64,000 nt of DNA from Erpetoichthys calabaricus (taxonomy: Eukaryota; Chordata; Cladistia; Polypteriformes; Polypteridae), in NCBI RefSeq assembly GCF_900747795.2, contig NC_041404.2:81021450-81085449 (forward strand), given 5' to 3'. Position numbers and translations under genes: made by a program. The notes under the pieces are model-generated. The model was not told the origin of the DNA and ran no database searches. It worked only from the letters and a program-made list of their open reading frames with translations. The first letter of the stretch is position 1, and every line of letters starts with the position of its first letter. Below are positions 1 through 25,394 of the stretch, piece after piece.

Positions 1-428
1 GCTGTTTTTGTGGCATACATGTTCAAACATCTAATATTTGCAGAATGGTGACTGAATTTAGGAGAAACGCTTAAATGTTGACTGTAATTCTTCCTGACCA
101 ATTGGATATTCTTCCTCTTAAATACATCACAGTGCTGGAGAATGATAATGTGTTGCATGTTGGTTGTACATCCAAGTATGAATTTTACTGTACTCTGTAA
201 TCACAATACTACTACTTTGAAAATCACTAAATGGTAATTAAAAAAATCACACCCACACAAAAGCAAAAATACCTTTTTGACAGCATGTGCCTAAGACTTA
301 GTAATAGCACTAAAAGAACAAACAAAATACAGCTGAGATACAATTGGAATGCAAAATTTAAGAAAAGTAACAATATACAGTAAGTATATACAAATAATAA
401 TCTAATTTATTCACTTGTCTTTACAGTT
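1..428. other. AT-rich flank, nothing recognised
   Basis: I see no convincing exon, RNA gene or recognisable repeat here. The sequence is AT-rich and all frames are interrupted. Confidence 0.4.
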
Positions 429-429
429 A

Positions 430-1576
430 TACTCCAATCAGCCCGAACATTACAACTACTGTCAAGTGAAGTGAATAACATTATCTCATTACAATGGCAC
501 CTGTCAAGAGGTTGGATATATCAGGCAGCAAGTGAGCAGTCAGTTCTTTAAGGTGATGTGTTAGAAGCAGGAAAAATGGGTAAGCATAAGGATCTGAGAG
601 ACTTTGATAAAGGCCAAATTAGGATGGCTAGACAATTGGGTCAAAGCACTTACAAAATAGCAAGTCTTGTGGGGTGTTCCCAGTATGCAATAGTTAGTAC
701 CTGGTGGCAGGTACCCAAGGCTGATTGATGCGCTTTGGGAGCAAAGGCCAGCCTGTCTGGTCCAAACCCACAAAAGAGCTCTGGCACTAATTGCTCAAAA
801 ACTTGATGCTGGCCAAAAGAGAAAGGTGTCAGAACAAACAGTGCTTCACAGGTTGCTATATAGCTGCAGACTGGTCAGAGTGCCCATGCTGAGCCATGTC
901 CACTGCCAAAAGGACCCTACAATGGACATGTGAGTGTCAGGACTGAACTAGAGAACAAGGAAAAAGGTGGCTTGGTCTGATAAATCACATTTTCTTTCAG
1001 ATCATGTGGATGGCCGGGCACTTGTGCACAGTTTACCTGGGGAAGTAATGACAACAGAATGCACTATGGGAACAAGTCAAGCCAGTGGAGGCAGTGTGAT
1101 GCTGTTTGCAATGTTCTGCTGGGAAACCTTGGGTCCTGGCATTCATATGGATATTATTTTGACACATACCACATACATAAAGATTATTGCAGACCATATT
1201 CACCCTTTCATGGCAATGGTATTTCCTGATGACAGTGGTCTTTTTCAGCAGGATAATGTGTATTGCTACACTGCAAAAATTGTTCAGGAATGGTTTGAAG
1301 AACACACTGAAGATTTCAAGGTGTTGGCTTGGCCTCCAGATTCCCCACATCGCAATCTAATTGAGCATATGTGGGATGTGCTGGAAAAACAAGTAAGATC
1401 CATGGTGCCTCCACCATACAACTTACAGGACCTAAAGGATCTGCTGCTAACATGTTGGTGCCAGACACCACAAGGCAACTTCAGAGGTCTTGTGGAGTCC
1501 ACGCCTGGATGGGTGGGGACAAGCGGGGCCTACACAATATTAGGCAGGTTACTTTATGGTGGTGGCTGATTAAAGT
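430..1576 (+). mobile_element. Decayed Tc1-like DNA transposon
   Basis: This is a near full-length but inactivated Tc1/mariner copy. The left end (CCAATCAG near 434) and right end (CTGATTAAAG near 1566) are degraded inverted repeats. Transposase similarity begins at the MGKHKDL-like start near 576. It passes through a broken N-terminal helix-turn-helix region with several stops and frame changes, then becomes open from 967 to 1569. The open part shows DDE-transposase landmarks: WSDKSHF (first Asp region), HVDGR, FQQDN (second Asp) and NLIEHMWDVL (Glu region). The PHRN stretch replaces the usual PDLN. It looks old, and the open segment is probably chance survival. Confidence 0.85.
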
Positions 1577-2180
1577 AGATCCAAAAGGTACATTGATAAA
1601 TAATTTTAAGGACTTAAGGAAATGTGGTGTGTACAAAAGTGATGAAGCAGTAAACTGTATTGTATGCCAAATTCAATCACTTCATGACAAAGGAGATAAG
1701 GGAAACAAAAATCTAGTACATTACTCAAAAAGAAAAAAAGAAAAAAAACTTGTGCTCAAAAAGAAAAAAAACTTGTTTGAGGGCAGGGAAATGTTAGGAG
1801 TGACAGAAAATATGGTTTTCTGTATTTTTGATGTCTTCCCCTCTAACCCCCGTAAATGATCCATAATCTCCCAGAAAGTGCACTTCCAAATTTATTTGTC
1901 GGTGACAGCCCTAGTCCAAAAAAAATCACAGGCATATGATTTGATTATATAGCTGAGATTATTTTTATGGGGAATCCATCTCCTTCCTGAAATATTTTTT
2001 TTCAAAGCTGGGGTGTCTATAAAAGTTTACAAAAAAAGTGTGAGTAGTTTATACAAGCTATGATTTTTTTCCAAGGGACCACAGGAGAGATGACCTACTA
2101 CTCATGTTTTTAAGAACTTGGCTATGTGAATGCATCCCAGCAGAATAAAACTGCAAATAACAAGTGAACGGGATGTGGAT
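1577..2180. other. Unassigned intergenic sequence
   Basis: A-rich stretches occur at 1730-1770. An apparent frame runs through to 1859, but it is low complexity and has no family resemblance that I recognise. Confidence 0.3.
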
Positions 2181-3995
2181 GGGTGGATTGTTACCTATCT
2201 TACAACATATTTAAAGAAGATGACCTAAAACAGGATAAGGTAGAACAGGTAACAGGTAGAAAATTCTTTGAGTCTTACGTAACAGGTAGAGAATTCTTTG
2301 TTAGTTGTGGTAATTATACTCGAAGACACATGGTATTCTATATGGTGTTCCACAAGAATCTATCCTGGGTCCACTGCTCTTTTCGTTACAAGATATTTAA
2401 AGAAGATGACCTAAAACAGGATAAGGTAGAACGGGTAACAGGTAAAAAATTCTTTGAGTCTTACTTAACAGGTAGAGAATTCTTTGTTAGTTGTGGTAAT
2501 TATACTTCGAAGACACATGGTATTCTATATGGTGTTCCACAAGAATCTATCCTGGGTCCACTGCTCTTTTCGTTTTACATGCTTCCATTAGGTCAGATTA
2601 TCTCAAGGAATAACTTGAGCCACTACAGCTATGTTGACGATACATAGTTGTATTTATCAATAGCACCTGATGATCCCGATTCTATTGGTTGACTGACCCA
2701 ATGTCTTACTTGTGTTTCTGAGCGGATGAGTAGTTATTTTCTCAAACTAAATAAGGAGAAAACAGAAATTTTAGTGATTGGCAAAAATGGATATAATGAG
2801 GATATTAGAAATTAACTTGATCCATTAGGCTTAAAAGTCAAGACAGAGGTAAAGAATTTAGGGGTAATTATTGACTCTGACCTAAATTTTAAATCACATG
2901 TTAATCAGATCACTAGGACAGCATTTTTTCACTTAAGAAATATAGCAAAAATTAGATCCCTTATAACTTTGCAAGATGCTGAAAAAATTAGTGCATGTTT
3001 TTGTTTTTACTCAACTAGATTACTGTAACGCACTCCTCTCAGGACTACCCGAAAAAGACATTAATCACTTGCAACTAGAATGCAGAATGCAGCTGCCAGA
3101 ATCTTAACTAGGAAAAGAAAATCAGAAACAACCTCTTCAGTTTTGATATCACCACACTGGTTACCTGAGTCATTTAGAACTGACTTTAAAATTCTGCTTA
3201 TGGTTTACAAAGCCTTAAATAATCTCACTCCATCCTATATTTTGGAATGTCTCTCACCTTACACTCCAAATCGTAACCTTAGATTTTCAAATGAGTGTCA
3301 GGTTATAATTTCAAGAGCTAAACTTAAAAGAAGTGGTGGGGCAGCCTTCTGCTGTTATGCACCTAAAATCCGGAATATCTTACCGATAGAAATTTGCCAG
3401 GCTAATACAGTGGAGCATTTAAAAAAAACTGCTAAAATCCCCATATTTTAATATGGCTTTCTTATGGCATCATTTTAGTGTAACCCTGATATTTTCTATA
3501 TGCATTTAATTATCATTTTTATCATGGGTCCACAATCCATACTAACCCCTACTTTCTCCGCTGTTCTTTTTCTGTTTTTCTGTGGTGGTGATCTGAACCA
3601 CCACCACCTGATCAAGGCACCATACTGTCCCTATGTTGATGGATTGAAGGCCAGATGTCTACATGACCATCATCATCTAATTCTTCCACATAAAGCCTGA
3701 AAACCATGAGGACTGATTGAAATCATTTATGTTAGGTAGAATGCCCAGTAGGGGCTGGACAGTCTCATGGCCATGGAACCCCTGCAGATTTTTTTTCTTC
3801 AGCCTTTTGGAGGTTTTTTTTGTTTGTTTTGTCCTCCTGACCATCGGACCTTGCTTTATTCTTTGTTACTTAGTATTGCCTAATCTTATTTTTATATTTT
3901 ACTTTTTTCTTTCTTTATCTTGTAAAGCACTTTGAGCTACATAATTTGTATGAAAACATGCTATATAAATAAATGCTGTTGTTGTTGTTGTAAAA
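2181..3995 (+). mobile_element. 5'-truncated CR1/L2-like LINE
   Basis: This is a non-LTR retrotransposon fragment covering the reverse transcriptase palm and C-terminal region. Recognisable parts are GVPQESILGPLLFS (motif before the palm), SYVDDTQLYLS at about 2625-2660 (the catalytic Y-x-DD box), LGVIIDSDLNFKSH near 2870 and, at 3080-3450, MQNAAARILT followed by HWLPESFRTDFKIL. These are typical of CR1-superfamily LINEs; the exact family (L2, Crack or Rex-like) is not settled. The 3' tail around 3925-3991 reads AAAGCACTTTGAGCTAC, then TATAAATAAA and a (GTT)n run. Several stops and frame changes show it is dead. It carries an internal 186-bp tandem duplication. Confidence 0.8.
2202..2574 (+). 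repeat. 186-bp tandem duplication inside the LINE
   Basis: Two adjacent units (about 2202-2387 and 2388-2574) share nearly all bases, including the runs TATTTAAAGAAGATGACC and GGTAGAGAATTCTTTG. The second unit has one extra base (ATACTTCG against ATACTCG) and a few substitutions. 186 bp is 62 codons, so the duplication would have kept the RT frame when it arose. Confidence 0.9.
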
Positions 3996-4279
3996 CTGAA
4001 TAAACAGGTTAGAAAATTAATGTGGGAATGAATGATTATTTTAAGTATTAATTATATTGACTTGATTCTTGTGTAGGCCTACTGTATAGACGGTGCAGTA
4101 AGTTTAATGCCCCTTAAAATCTGCAACTTTTCATTGGATGGATTATATTAAAGTTTAATATCGGATTCACACAATGGAGACTTATTTTCATTTCCTAAAT
4201 TGTTCCAGGCGGATCTACTTAACACATGACAAACAATGTAAATAATATGTGCCACGAGAACGACCTTAAAAGAAAGTCG

Positions 4280-4440
4280 CTGTACTTGAAAGAAATTATG
4301 GGGCGGCGCGTTGCCCACACTTCCCTTCCTGAAAACGTAAGAGGGCGTGGCAGGTGTGTTTCACTAGCGCGTCATGTCCGCGTGACAGGCGGCCGCCATA
4401 TTGGGTCTGACACCGAGAAGAAACAACAACAGCGGATGTA
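4280..4440 (+). promoter_or_regulatory. rab7a: RAB7A CpG-rich promoter
   Basis: This is a short GC/CpG-rich island in otherwise AT-rich DNA. It contains GGGGCGGCGCG near 4300, an ETS-like ACTTCCCTTCCTG near 4318, GCGCGTCATGTCCGCGTGAC near 4368 and a YY1-like GCCGCCATATTGG near 4392. No TATA box is apparent. It lies directly upstream of a good splice donor at 4589 and fits a housekeeping Rab promoter. The transcription start is not visible and is put at roughly 4380-4420 by inference. Confidence 0.65.
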
Positions 4441-4588
4441 CCGTGAACTGGGTTGGACTGTTTTTGTTAGTATTAGAAAAGATAAAAAGAGAAGACATAG
4501 CTGGAATTTACGACTGAAGACAACTTGAGTATTTTCTTTCTCCAGTCGAAAAGAAAACTGTTCGCGACTTCGGACTAGAATTTAACAG
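4400..4588 (+). other. rab7a: RAB7A non-coding exon 1 (5' UTR)
   Basis: The exon ends in AACAG at 4588, followed by the donor GTAAGC. Vertebrate RAB7A has an untranslated first exon, and the next exon (from 7200) carries nine untranslated bases before the ATG, so this is the natural upstream exon. The 5' boundary is approximate. Apparent open frames in it are not conserved coding sequence that I recognise. Confidence 0.65.
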
Positions 4589-6914
4589 GTAAGCGCAAAT
4601 AAAAAGCTACACCCCGGTTTCACTTCAGTTTCAGTTCGGAAGGAAGATTTAATTAATGTCATGATTTCTATTTATGTTTTTTTTTGGCGATATAATATAA
4701 TTTTTAGCAGATTAATTTTGCACGAGAAAACTACACAGCTGTACAATTTTGGAGTTAAATTACGCATCACACAGGCTTACAATATTGTTGGTGAAGAGAA
4801 AATAGTGATAAAGCAGTCCAAAAATCAGGTATCCTGTGACGTTTACAGTTTTGTTTTTAATTATTGGCACTACTGCTAACAGGAGAAGATGAATTGCCGT
4901 TTAAGCGCCGAATGATGTTACTTGTGTGAATAACTTGACTTCAGCAGTACGTTTATATACCGACTGGGATGGTATCGGAGTTGTTAAATTGCTGGTTAAA
5001 TTGGGCAAGCATTCGCCCTAATCTTGCACTTCGGTGTTCTGCGCAGATCTGCATTCCGATTTGTTAATTTTTGCTACCAGCAGTCAGATTCACCGTTTGC
5101 GCAAGGGTGGCAGCATACGAACAGATGCACGGAGCCGGTTGCAACAAACTCCTCATAAAGGAACAACATGTTTTCATCTAAAATGTCCTGCGGGATTGTT
5201 CGCAAGATTTAGGCAGTTAGGAAGAAGATGAATACGGAACCCAATTTAACTGTCTGCTAGTTACATAAACTTGAAAATGCTACATTTCTGTCTAGTTGTT
5301 TGTGGCTGATGAAAAGCCCGGTGATAAACTCACAACCTCAGTTGCCTTTTTTACACAGTGCGCAGTGGTAGTATCTTCTTGTTTCCCATAAATTTTAACG
5401 TAAATTTTCTGAGAGATGACACACTTACAGACGATATTATGAAAAATGTTAGTAGAATATGATTACTACTGCAGTCTCTGAGCTTTAGTAGTCTGATTTC
5501 TCATTCTCATTTTTCTTAAAAACTATGATTTTTACTGTTGGGTTAACTGTCAACTCTATATAGGCTAATAAAGAGAGTTAGTGTACCGATTCCTAAACTA
5601 ACATCTCTTCCAGGATTGGATGTTGCCTCGCCCTTGTTTGTACCAGAGTAGGCCTTTTCCTCCCAGCAAATAAAAATAAAGGTTCATGTTCTGGCAATTG
5701 CTTGTACCACAATATTTATTTTTCTTTAACAGTTCTATGTTTGATGTATTTGTATTTATGTACTTTTGTTTAGAGTTTCTAAAAGGATTAAGATAGCACA
5801 AAGTAAATTAAAGCAGAAAATGAGAGCCAAGTCTGTCTTTTATTTAAGCAAACTGTTTTTGCCTTTAAATTTACAGAAATGATTTGTTCTACATTAAAGT
5901 GTTACTTTAATCACAATGTTTTAGTAATCTTTTTATTATAAAAGTTATATTTTTAAACAGAGGTTCAGGTTGGACTAAAGATGTTGGCAACATAATCTGA
6001 AATTATTTATTGAAATGATAGTGTTTTCAAGTAACTAATTGTAAACAGTGTATAAGTTGGTGTTTTTTTTTATAAGTTGGTCTTTTTGTTATATTGAATC
6101 TTTACTGCAGAACTACAGTCTTTGCAATGTGTAGACTCTTGTCACTTTAGTCCACACATTACTCTTGTCCTCTATATGTTATAGTACCTCCTTACCAAAT
6201 TATTTTATGCCATAAAAATAAAGTGGTCAGTTTTGAAGTTGTGTAATAACAGTGATATACAAGACAATTTATTTCAATGCATAGAAAATAAATACCCATT
6301 TACAATACTTTAAGTATAGCAGTATTGCAGGAACCACTGTCAATATATGCTTTTAAGTTGAGCTAGGTTCCGGTGTGTCCTTGACTTAGTAGTATGGTGG
6401 GGGCAAAGGATTAAAAATAGTTAAGCAGTACAGAGGTGAATTCATTTTGACTTTTTCCAGTAACTAGTAACAAAAATAATATCTTTATGGAAACCCTTCA
6501 GGTATTCTATATGTACAGTATGTTGTTCCATGGTGTGAATAAATGCATAGAAATATTCTCTGTTTTGAAGTGCACATATCATTAAGCTATAAGGTGTAGT
6601 ATTCACATGCCCAGATGTTCTTGGTTATAACCCTATTTTTAATACAATAATTAAATGTTTTACTTAAAAAAAATCCACAATTGTGGAAAAGTAACTAATT
6701 TCAAAAATATAAAATTTGTTCTGTAAAACAGCAGTATTAATAATGCTGTTGTGTAGTAGTTGTTGGTGCTGCTACACCACAGCAGATGTCACGCATTGTC
6801 TGCCTGCCGCTGTTTTCTCCAGATCCTCTAGTTTTCATCCCATATGGTAATACACAGATGGCAATTAACCTATTCATGTTGAGTAAACTGACTATTCTTG
6901 CTCCTCCTTAAATG
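4589..6914 (+). other. RAB7A intron 1, mostly unique sequence
   Basis: This is AT-rich intronic sequence between the exon 1 donor (4589) and the acceptor at 7198-7199. I see no coding or RNA feature. Confidence 0.5.
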
Positions 6915-7048
6915 TGTGATGCACCCTTCACTGGACTGTGGCATGTTTCGGGTTCATTCTTTTCTTCCTCCTAGTCTGGTATGGATTGGTTATGGTTTTC
7001 AAAATCCTTAAATTAGACTAAGCAGATTATGTATTTGATGGATGGATG
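6912..7048 (+). repeat. Old V-SINE/L2-type 3' tail
   Basis: This is a strongly diverged copy of the tail seen elsewhere in the window. CACCCTTCACTGGACTGTGG corresponds to the CCTGCGATGGACTGG region, and the piece ends in GATGGATGGATG at about 7038-7048. Confidence 0.45.
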
Positions 7049-7208
7049 ACATTTCTGTTCATATTGCATAGTTGATGAAAATGTGATGCAAAAGTTATTT
7101 TTTAAAGTAAAACATGTAAGAATTAGATTTTTTTTCCCTTTTGTCATATCTTTCCATAGTACACAATCTCATTATTTATGCATTTTATCTATTTTTCAGA
7201 GTTAAGGC

Positions 7209-20929
<13,721 letters not shown>

Positions 20930-21405
20930 AGAGTAAACGTTTGCTGGCAGATGGACCGATGGATGATGGGGAGAGAGAGAGTAATACTGTTAACACTGAA
21001 AGGCTGGGGAGAGAAAAACATCAACCCTTTGGAAAGGATGGGTGGGTGGGGGGTCGGGGAGCAAGCTGAAAATGGAGAGGAAGATCCTTTAAATTACAAA
21101 AATACTAAAAATGAAGATACTATGGACCAATAACTGTGGACAGGTTGGACTTTAGACAAGCTGAATCTTCTGAACTCTTCCTACTTTTTTCAGTTATTCT
21201 CACAGTAGCTCTTGCACTTGTTACTCTGTCATGGGGTCTATTTGAGCATTGGAGTTTAATTTCAGGAAACTGCCTTAATAGCATTTTCATAACACTGCAT
21301 TATCTTTCACTGGAGATTCATTTAGCTCTCTGCAGAAGGCCTGGAGCACATTTTTCAGGAAACAACCAAGTACAGGTGTTTTTGTGTGTGTGTGTGCAGA
21401 AATTT

Positions 21406-21500
21406 AGTGAAGCTATAGGACTCACCAGTGAATTTAACATTTATTAACCCAAAATACAAATGCAGTTTTACGTGAAAGTAAAAATCCAACGTTTAGATGT
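21406..21500 (+). repeat. 95-bp block shared with a LINE at 24640
   Basis: Positions 21406-21500 match 24640-24734 at 93 of 95 bases (T/G and C/T differences). Both begin AGTGAAGCTATAGGACTCAC and end CAACGTTTAGATGT, after which the sequences diverge. There is no poly(A) tail or inverted repeat at the edges. Confidence 0.9.
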
Positions 21501-21931
21501 GGCACTCAGGGTAGTAACACTAAGCAATTAATTCTCTGAAGGGCATGGCGTCCTGTAGTTTATTGAAAATCAATATTCCAGTCAGCAGTGAAATTTTGTT
21601 GCCAAGGAAGTACCACCCTGTTGTATTATACACAAGATGCCAAAGCCCTTTTTACTATTAGGGATATGTGCAGAATTAGGAATTCTGAATGTAGCATCTT
21701 TCATTTGGAAGAGGGAGAACATGGTGTGTATCTAAATATGACCCACCCAGTGGATATAAATAGGATGTTACAATATCAGTAATTTTTTTTTGTCTCTTAA
21801 GAAAGAATTTCAGCATTGGTTTCAATGAGATATTTGAACAGTCTGTAAATTCTGTACACATCTCTGCTAGTTTATCAGTCTTTAATTATATGATAAGTAG
21901 GGGCTGGCTGTTTTTATTTATGTAACGTACC

Positions 21932-21937
21932 AATAAA
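21932..21937 (+). terminator. rab7a: RAB7A polyadenylation signal
   Basis: Canonical AATAAA in CAATAAAATTGTGATG, about 1 kb beyond the stop, followed by GT-rich sequence (CAGTGTGTT at 21955-21963). Confidence 0.65.
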
Positions 21938-21959
21938 ATTGTGATGCTAATAAGACAGT

Positions 21960-23015
21960 GTGTTATAGGCTTCTTTGGGGGAGCCGAGTAACAATCTGAA
22001 ACCAAGTAAAAACACATTTTACTGCCTTTACATATCACAAGCAAACTTTTGACCACACTACTCGAAAGTGAAACAGATAATCTACAAAAAATGTATTCTG
22101 TTACAGTTCTTTTGAAAAACAGATTCAAAATGTAAAACAAGTAATGAGAAGGGAAGTCAAATGTACAGTAAGTGGAGATTTTTATTCATCACATATGGTA
22201 AAATACATTTTTGAAGTTTTATTGGACAGAAACCAGAAGACTCAAAGTAGTCAGTATTTTTTACATTTTCATTTTTTTATTCTTTATGTAGAGCATTTCC
22301 CAGCTACAACATTGGACATTATACAATATACATTTCACAACTGATAAAGTGTGCATAATAATTTATAAAATGTTTAGTTTTTTGCCCCATTTGAAAGTTT
22401 CTTAAAAGCTTTTGCTAGTACTAAAATAAGTGAGTGGTTTTTGTTCATGGTTTTGATGGTATTGGGCCTGGTATGATGACACTAAGGGGCCTTTCCTCTC
22501 TTAGGCTCCAAAGTCAGGACAGCCACCTTGCTAAGAGTTGCACCTCCGTTACAGAACGGCAGAGGACTGCAGACTTTAGCTACATTACAGCAGTTCAACA
22601 CAAAGCAGGAACTGAACACCTTGCACATGTTAACAGCACACCTTTACAGCAGTCATTTCTGTTTGAATAGCTAATTTGTACACTTACAAAATCCTGCATG
22701 TTAAGAAATCTTAATTTTGCAATAATTCATCGATGGAAAAAGCTGACGTTTCCAGCGATTGTGACAAAACACCCTAGTTAATTTCTTCTGTTTTTCTGTT
22801 ATTCTAGAAGGTTTATACCTACCTAATGTTACCGATGAAGCAAATCTAACCTTTAGAGTGGCTTAATTGACAACCTCTCCGTAATACAAGAAGTATCAAG
22901 TTATAATTGGAAGACCTCACAATGATTGCCTCCATGATTTCAGTTACTTATAAAGAGAGCACATAGGGAATAACTGATATCAAGTAATTGAGATCATACA
23001 CACAAATACATATAC
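21960..23015. other. Downstream of RAB7A, unassigned
   Basis: AT-rich, no gene or repeat recognised. The segment at 22430-22680 is less AT-rich and could be part of a longer RAB7A 3' UTR, but nothing proves it. Confidence 0.35.
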
Positions 23016-23019
23016 ACAG

Positions 23020-24320
23020 AAGACTCCTTCACTTTCTGCACACTTTTATGTTGTAGATTTAAATGTTAATGTACAGTTTGCATCTATCCACACTCAACCA
23101 ATAATGACAAAGTTAAAACATGTTGTTGGCAAGGTTTGTGAATTTATTTAAAATCAAAAACTGAAATCTTTTGTTCATTTTAAGTTTACAGACCTGTGAT
23201 CCAGTACTTTATAGAAGCAATTACAGCTTCAAGTCTTCTTGTGTAAGTCTTTACAAGCTTTGTAAACCTGGATTTGGCCAGTTTATTCTTTTCTTCCTTT
23301 CAGATCCTTTCAAGCACCATTAGATTGAATGAGAAGCAACTGTAAGCTGCCATGTTCAGGTCTCTCCGCAGCCATCCTGCAGGGTTTAAGTTTGGTCTTT
23401 GGTTAAGCCACTCAAAGCTACTCAAGAGACTTGTCCTGATAGCACTCTAGCATTCTTTCTGCTTTCTGCCATTGTCATAAAAAATGAACTGTCACTGCAG
23501 TCTAAGGTTGCATATCCTCTGAAAGCATGGCTTCTTCAAGGACCTCTCTATATTCATCCTTCTCTCAATTCTGACTAAGTCTCCTTGATATAAGGCAGGT
23601 CTTCATCAGATATACTGCTTGGAGGTCCGCTCATAGAATTGTTTCCTTCATGCTCTCTGAATCCTTTAAGCACCATTTGGCAGGAGTTGTTTGTCTAGCC
23701 ACTGTCCTGTAAATGCCTGATTGGTGGAGTGCTGCTGAGATGGTAGTTTTGATAGGCCCTCCCATCTCTGCAAAGGACACCTGAAGCTATGTTAGATTGA
23801 CCACTGGATTCTTGGTTATTTCCCTAATCGAGGCTTTACTTGTCCAGTTACCCAGTTTGGCCAAATGTCCAATTCGAGGTGGAATCCTGGTGGTTGTAAA
23901 TTTCTTGCATCTCAACATTAGTGGGAACATTCAAATCTTTAGACTTTTTTTTCACCCTTGCCCAGATCTATGCCTCACCTCACTTTTATTGCAGATGACT
24001 ACAATTCGTCCTCATTTTTTGCCCAGAGAGATAAGTTACATCATCCTTATTAATGTTTGCATTCCTCCCTCTGCAAATGGAAACCTGGCAGCAGGCATGA
24101 TTCATTCTGTCACCAACACTTTAATGATGACTCACTCCAACCCTGCATGCGACTTTGGAAGGAACAATGACACAGTTCCATCAGTTTATGTCATGTTCAA
24201 CTCAAGGAAATAGCAAGACTTGCTCTATTTAAAAGTTAAAGATGCCTTTCAGTGTATTCTAGTGGCTCCTTTGGGCACATTCAACCACAACCCGATTCAT
24301 CTTATTTACAGCTGTAAGCC
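23020..24320. mobile_element. Very old DNA-transposon remnant
   Basis: Long stretches resemble a widespread fish DNA transposon read in reverse: AAGCAATTACAGCTTCAAGT at 23215, TAAGCCACTCAAAGC at 23404, GCCTGATTGGTGGAGTGCTG at 23717 and TCCTGGTGGTTGTAAATTTCT at 23884. The family name is not assigned because I only recognise it as a consensus by eye. All frames are broken. Confidence 0.5.
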
Positions 24321-24431
24321 TGTTATTAGACAGCAACATGTTACCACCAGAGTAGTAAAAAAAAGTGCAGCCTGGATACTGAAATGGCTCTGAATGACTG
24401 CTTCCTAGTGACAGACAGGGAAATGATGTGA

Positions 24432-25070
24432 GAGTCACATGGGGACGACATTGAGGAACTCAGTCACTGCATTGCAGACTAAACTAACCTGTGTCGACAC
24501 AGTGGTACCCACAAAGATGGTGCGTTGCTTTCCAAACAAGAAGCCCAGGATTACTAAGGAGCTAAAAGGTCTCCAGAATGACAAAAAGAGAGCATTCATA
24601 TCCAGTGTGGATGTACAGTGTGTGCTAAAGAAAAAGCTGAGTGAAGCTATAGGACTCACCAGTGAATGTAACATTTATTAACCCAAAATACAAATGCAGT
24701 TTTATGTGAAAGTAAAAATCCAACGTTTAGATGTTGCTCTGCTTACAGAGCTAAAATGGAAAACAAATTCACTCAGAATAGCATGAAGGATTTCTGGAAT
24801 GGACTGGACATTAATACTGGACTTATCCAGGGCTCATGTTTTAGAAGGGGACATGGACAACGCTAACACCCTGAACCAATTTTTGAATGGATTTTCACCC
24901 ACGCTGCCACCTTCTTCCAAAAACCAGTTTCCTCACACCATCACTACTATGTCAACTGGAGTGGCCAGTGATAAGTCCACCTCTGATCATCAGTGTGGGC
25001 TGTCCATAACTGAAGACCAAGTAAGGAGACAACTGAGGAAGCTACACACGGGTTTGAGTTCTCAAGGCCT
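24432..25070 (+). mobile_element. L2/CR1-type LINE fragment with a foreign insert
   Basis: Translation of 24439-24640 gives TKLTCVDTVVPTKMVRCFPN followed by KKPRITKELKGLQNDKKRAF. This is the hallmark segment between endonuclease and RT of fish L2/CR1-type LINEs. The expected continuation (AYRAKMENKFTQNSMKDFWN) appears only after 24740. Between them lies a 95-bp block identical in 93 positions to the RAB7A 3' UTR. The LINE continues with LSITEDQVRRQLRKLHTGL near 25000-25055 and then fades. Confidence 0.75.
24640..24734 (+). repeat. RAB7A 3'-UTR-like insert in the LINE
   Basis: This is the second copy of the 95-bp block at 21406-21500. It interrupts LINE coding sequence between LKKKL and AYRAKM, so it is secondary here. 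AGTGAAGCT at its left edge may also be native LINE sequence, giving microhomology at the junction. Confidence 0.85.
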
Positions 25071-25394
25071 GTATAAGATATATCAAGGAGATATCAAATA
25101 TTTTTTACATTTATTTCATTACCTGTCAGACAGCCTTGTTGTTGCCCATGGGGGCCACTAGGGGAAGCTGTGTGATTTGGGAGTCCCTACTCAATAGGGG
25201 CAGCCTTTCCTCCTGTTTGCTATCCGAGAGACCCCGCAAGCAGCTACCAGGTTAAGTCCTTTCAAACTATTATTTAGCCGCTGACAATGCGGGGGTGTTA
25301 GACATTTTTTGGGAAGAATGGATGGAGCTCGCGAAACAACCCCACAGCGTAAGATTTGACAAGTGAGTTGGTTCACTGCAAAAGCAGATTTCCA

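Larger units (their letters stand above)
20930..21955 (+). other. rab7a: RAB7A 3' UTR
   Basis: This is about 1 kb downstream of the stop, with no recognisable coding frame. It includes a (TG)n run at 21382-21396 and a 95-bp block (21406-21500) that recurs almost exactly at 24640-24734. The end is set by AATAAA at 21932-21937. Longer alternative 3' ends cannot be excluded. Confidence 0.7.

Noticed and set aside
1371-1859. 162-codon frame overlapping the Tc1 transposase
   Set aside because: It is an alternative frame of the transposase followed by A-rich noncoding sequence.
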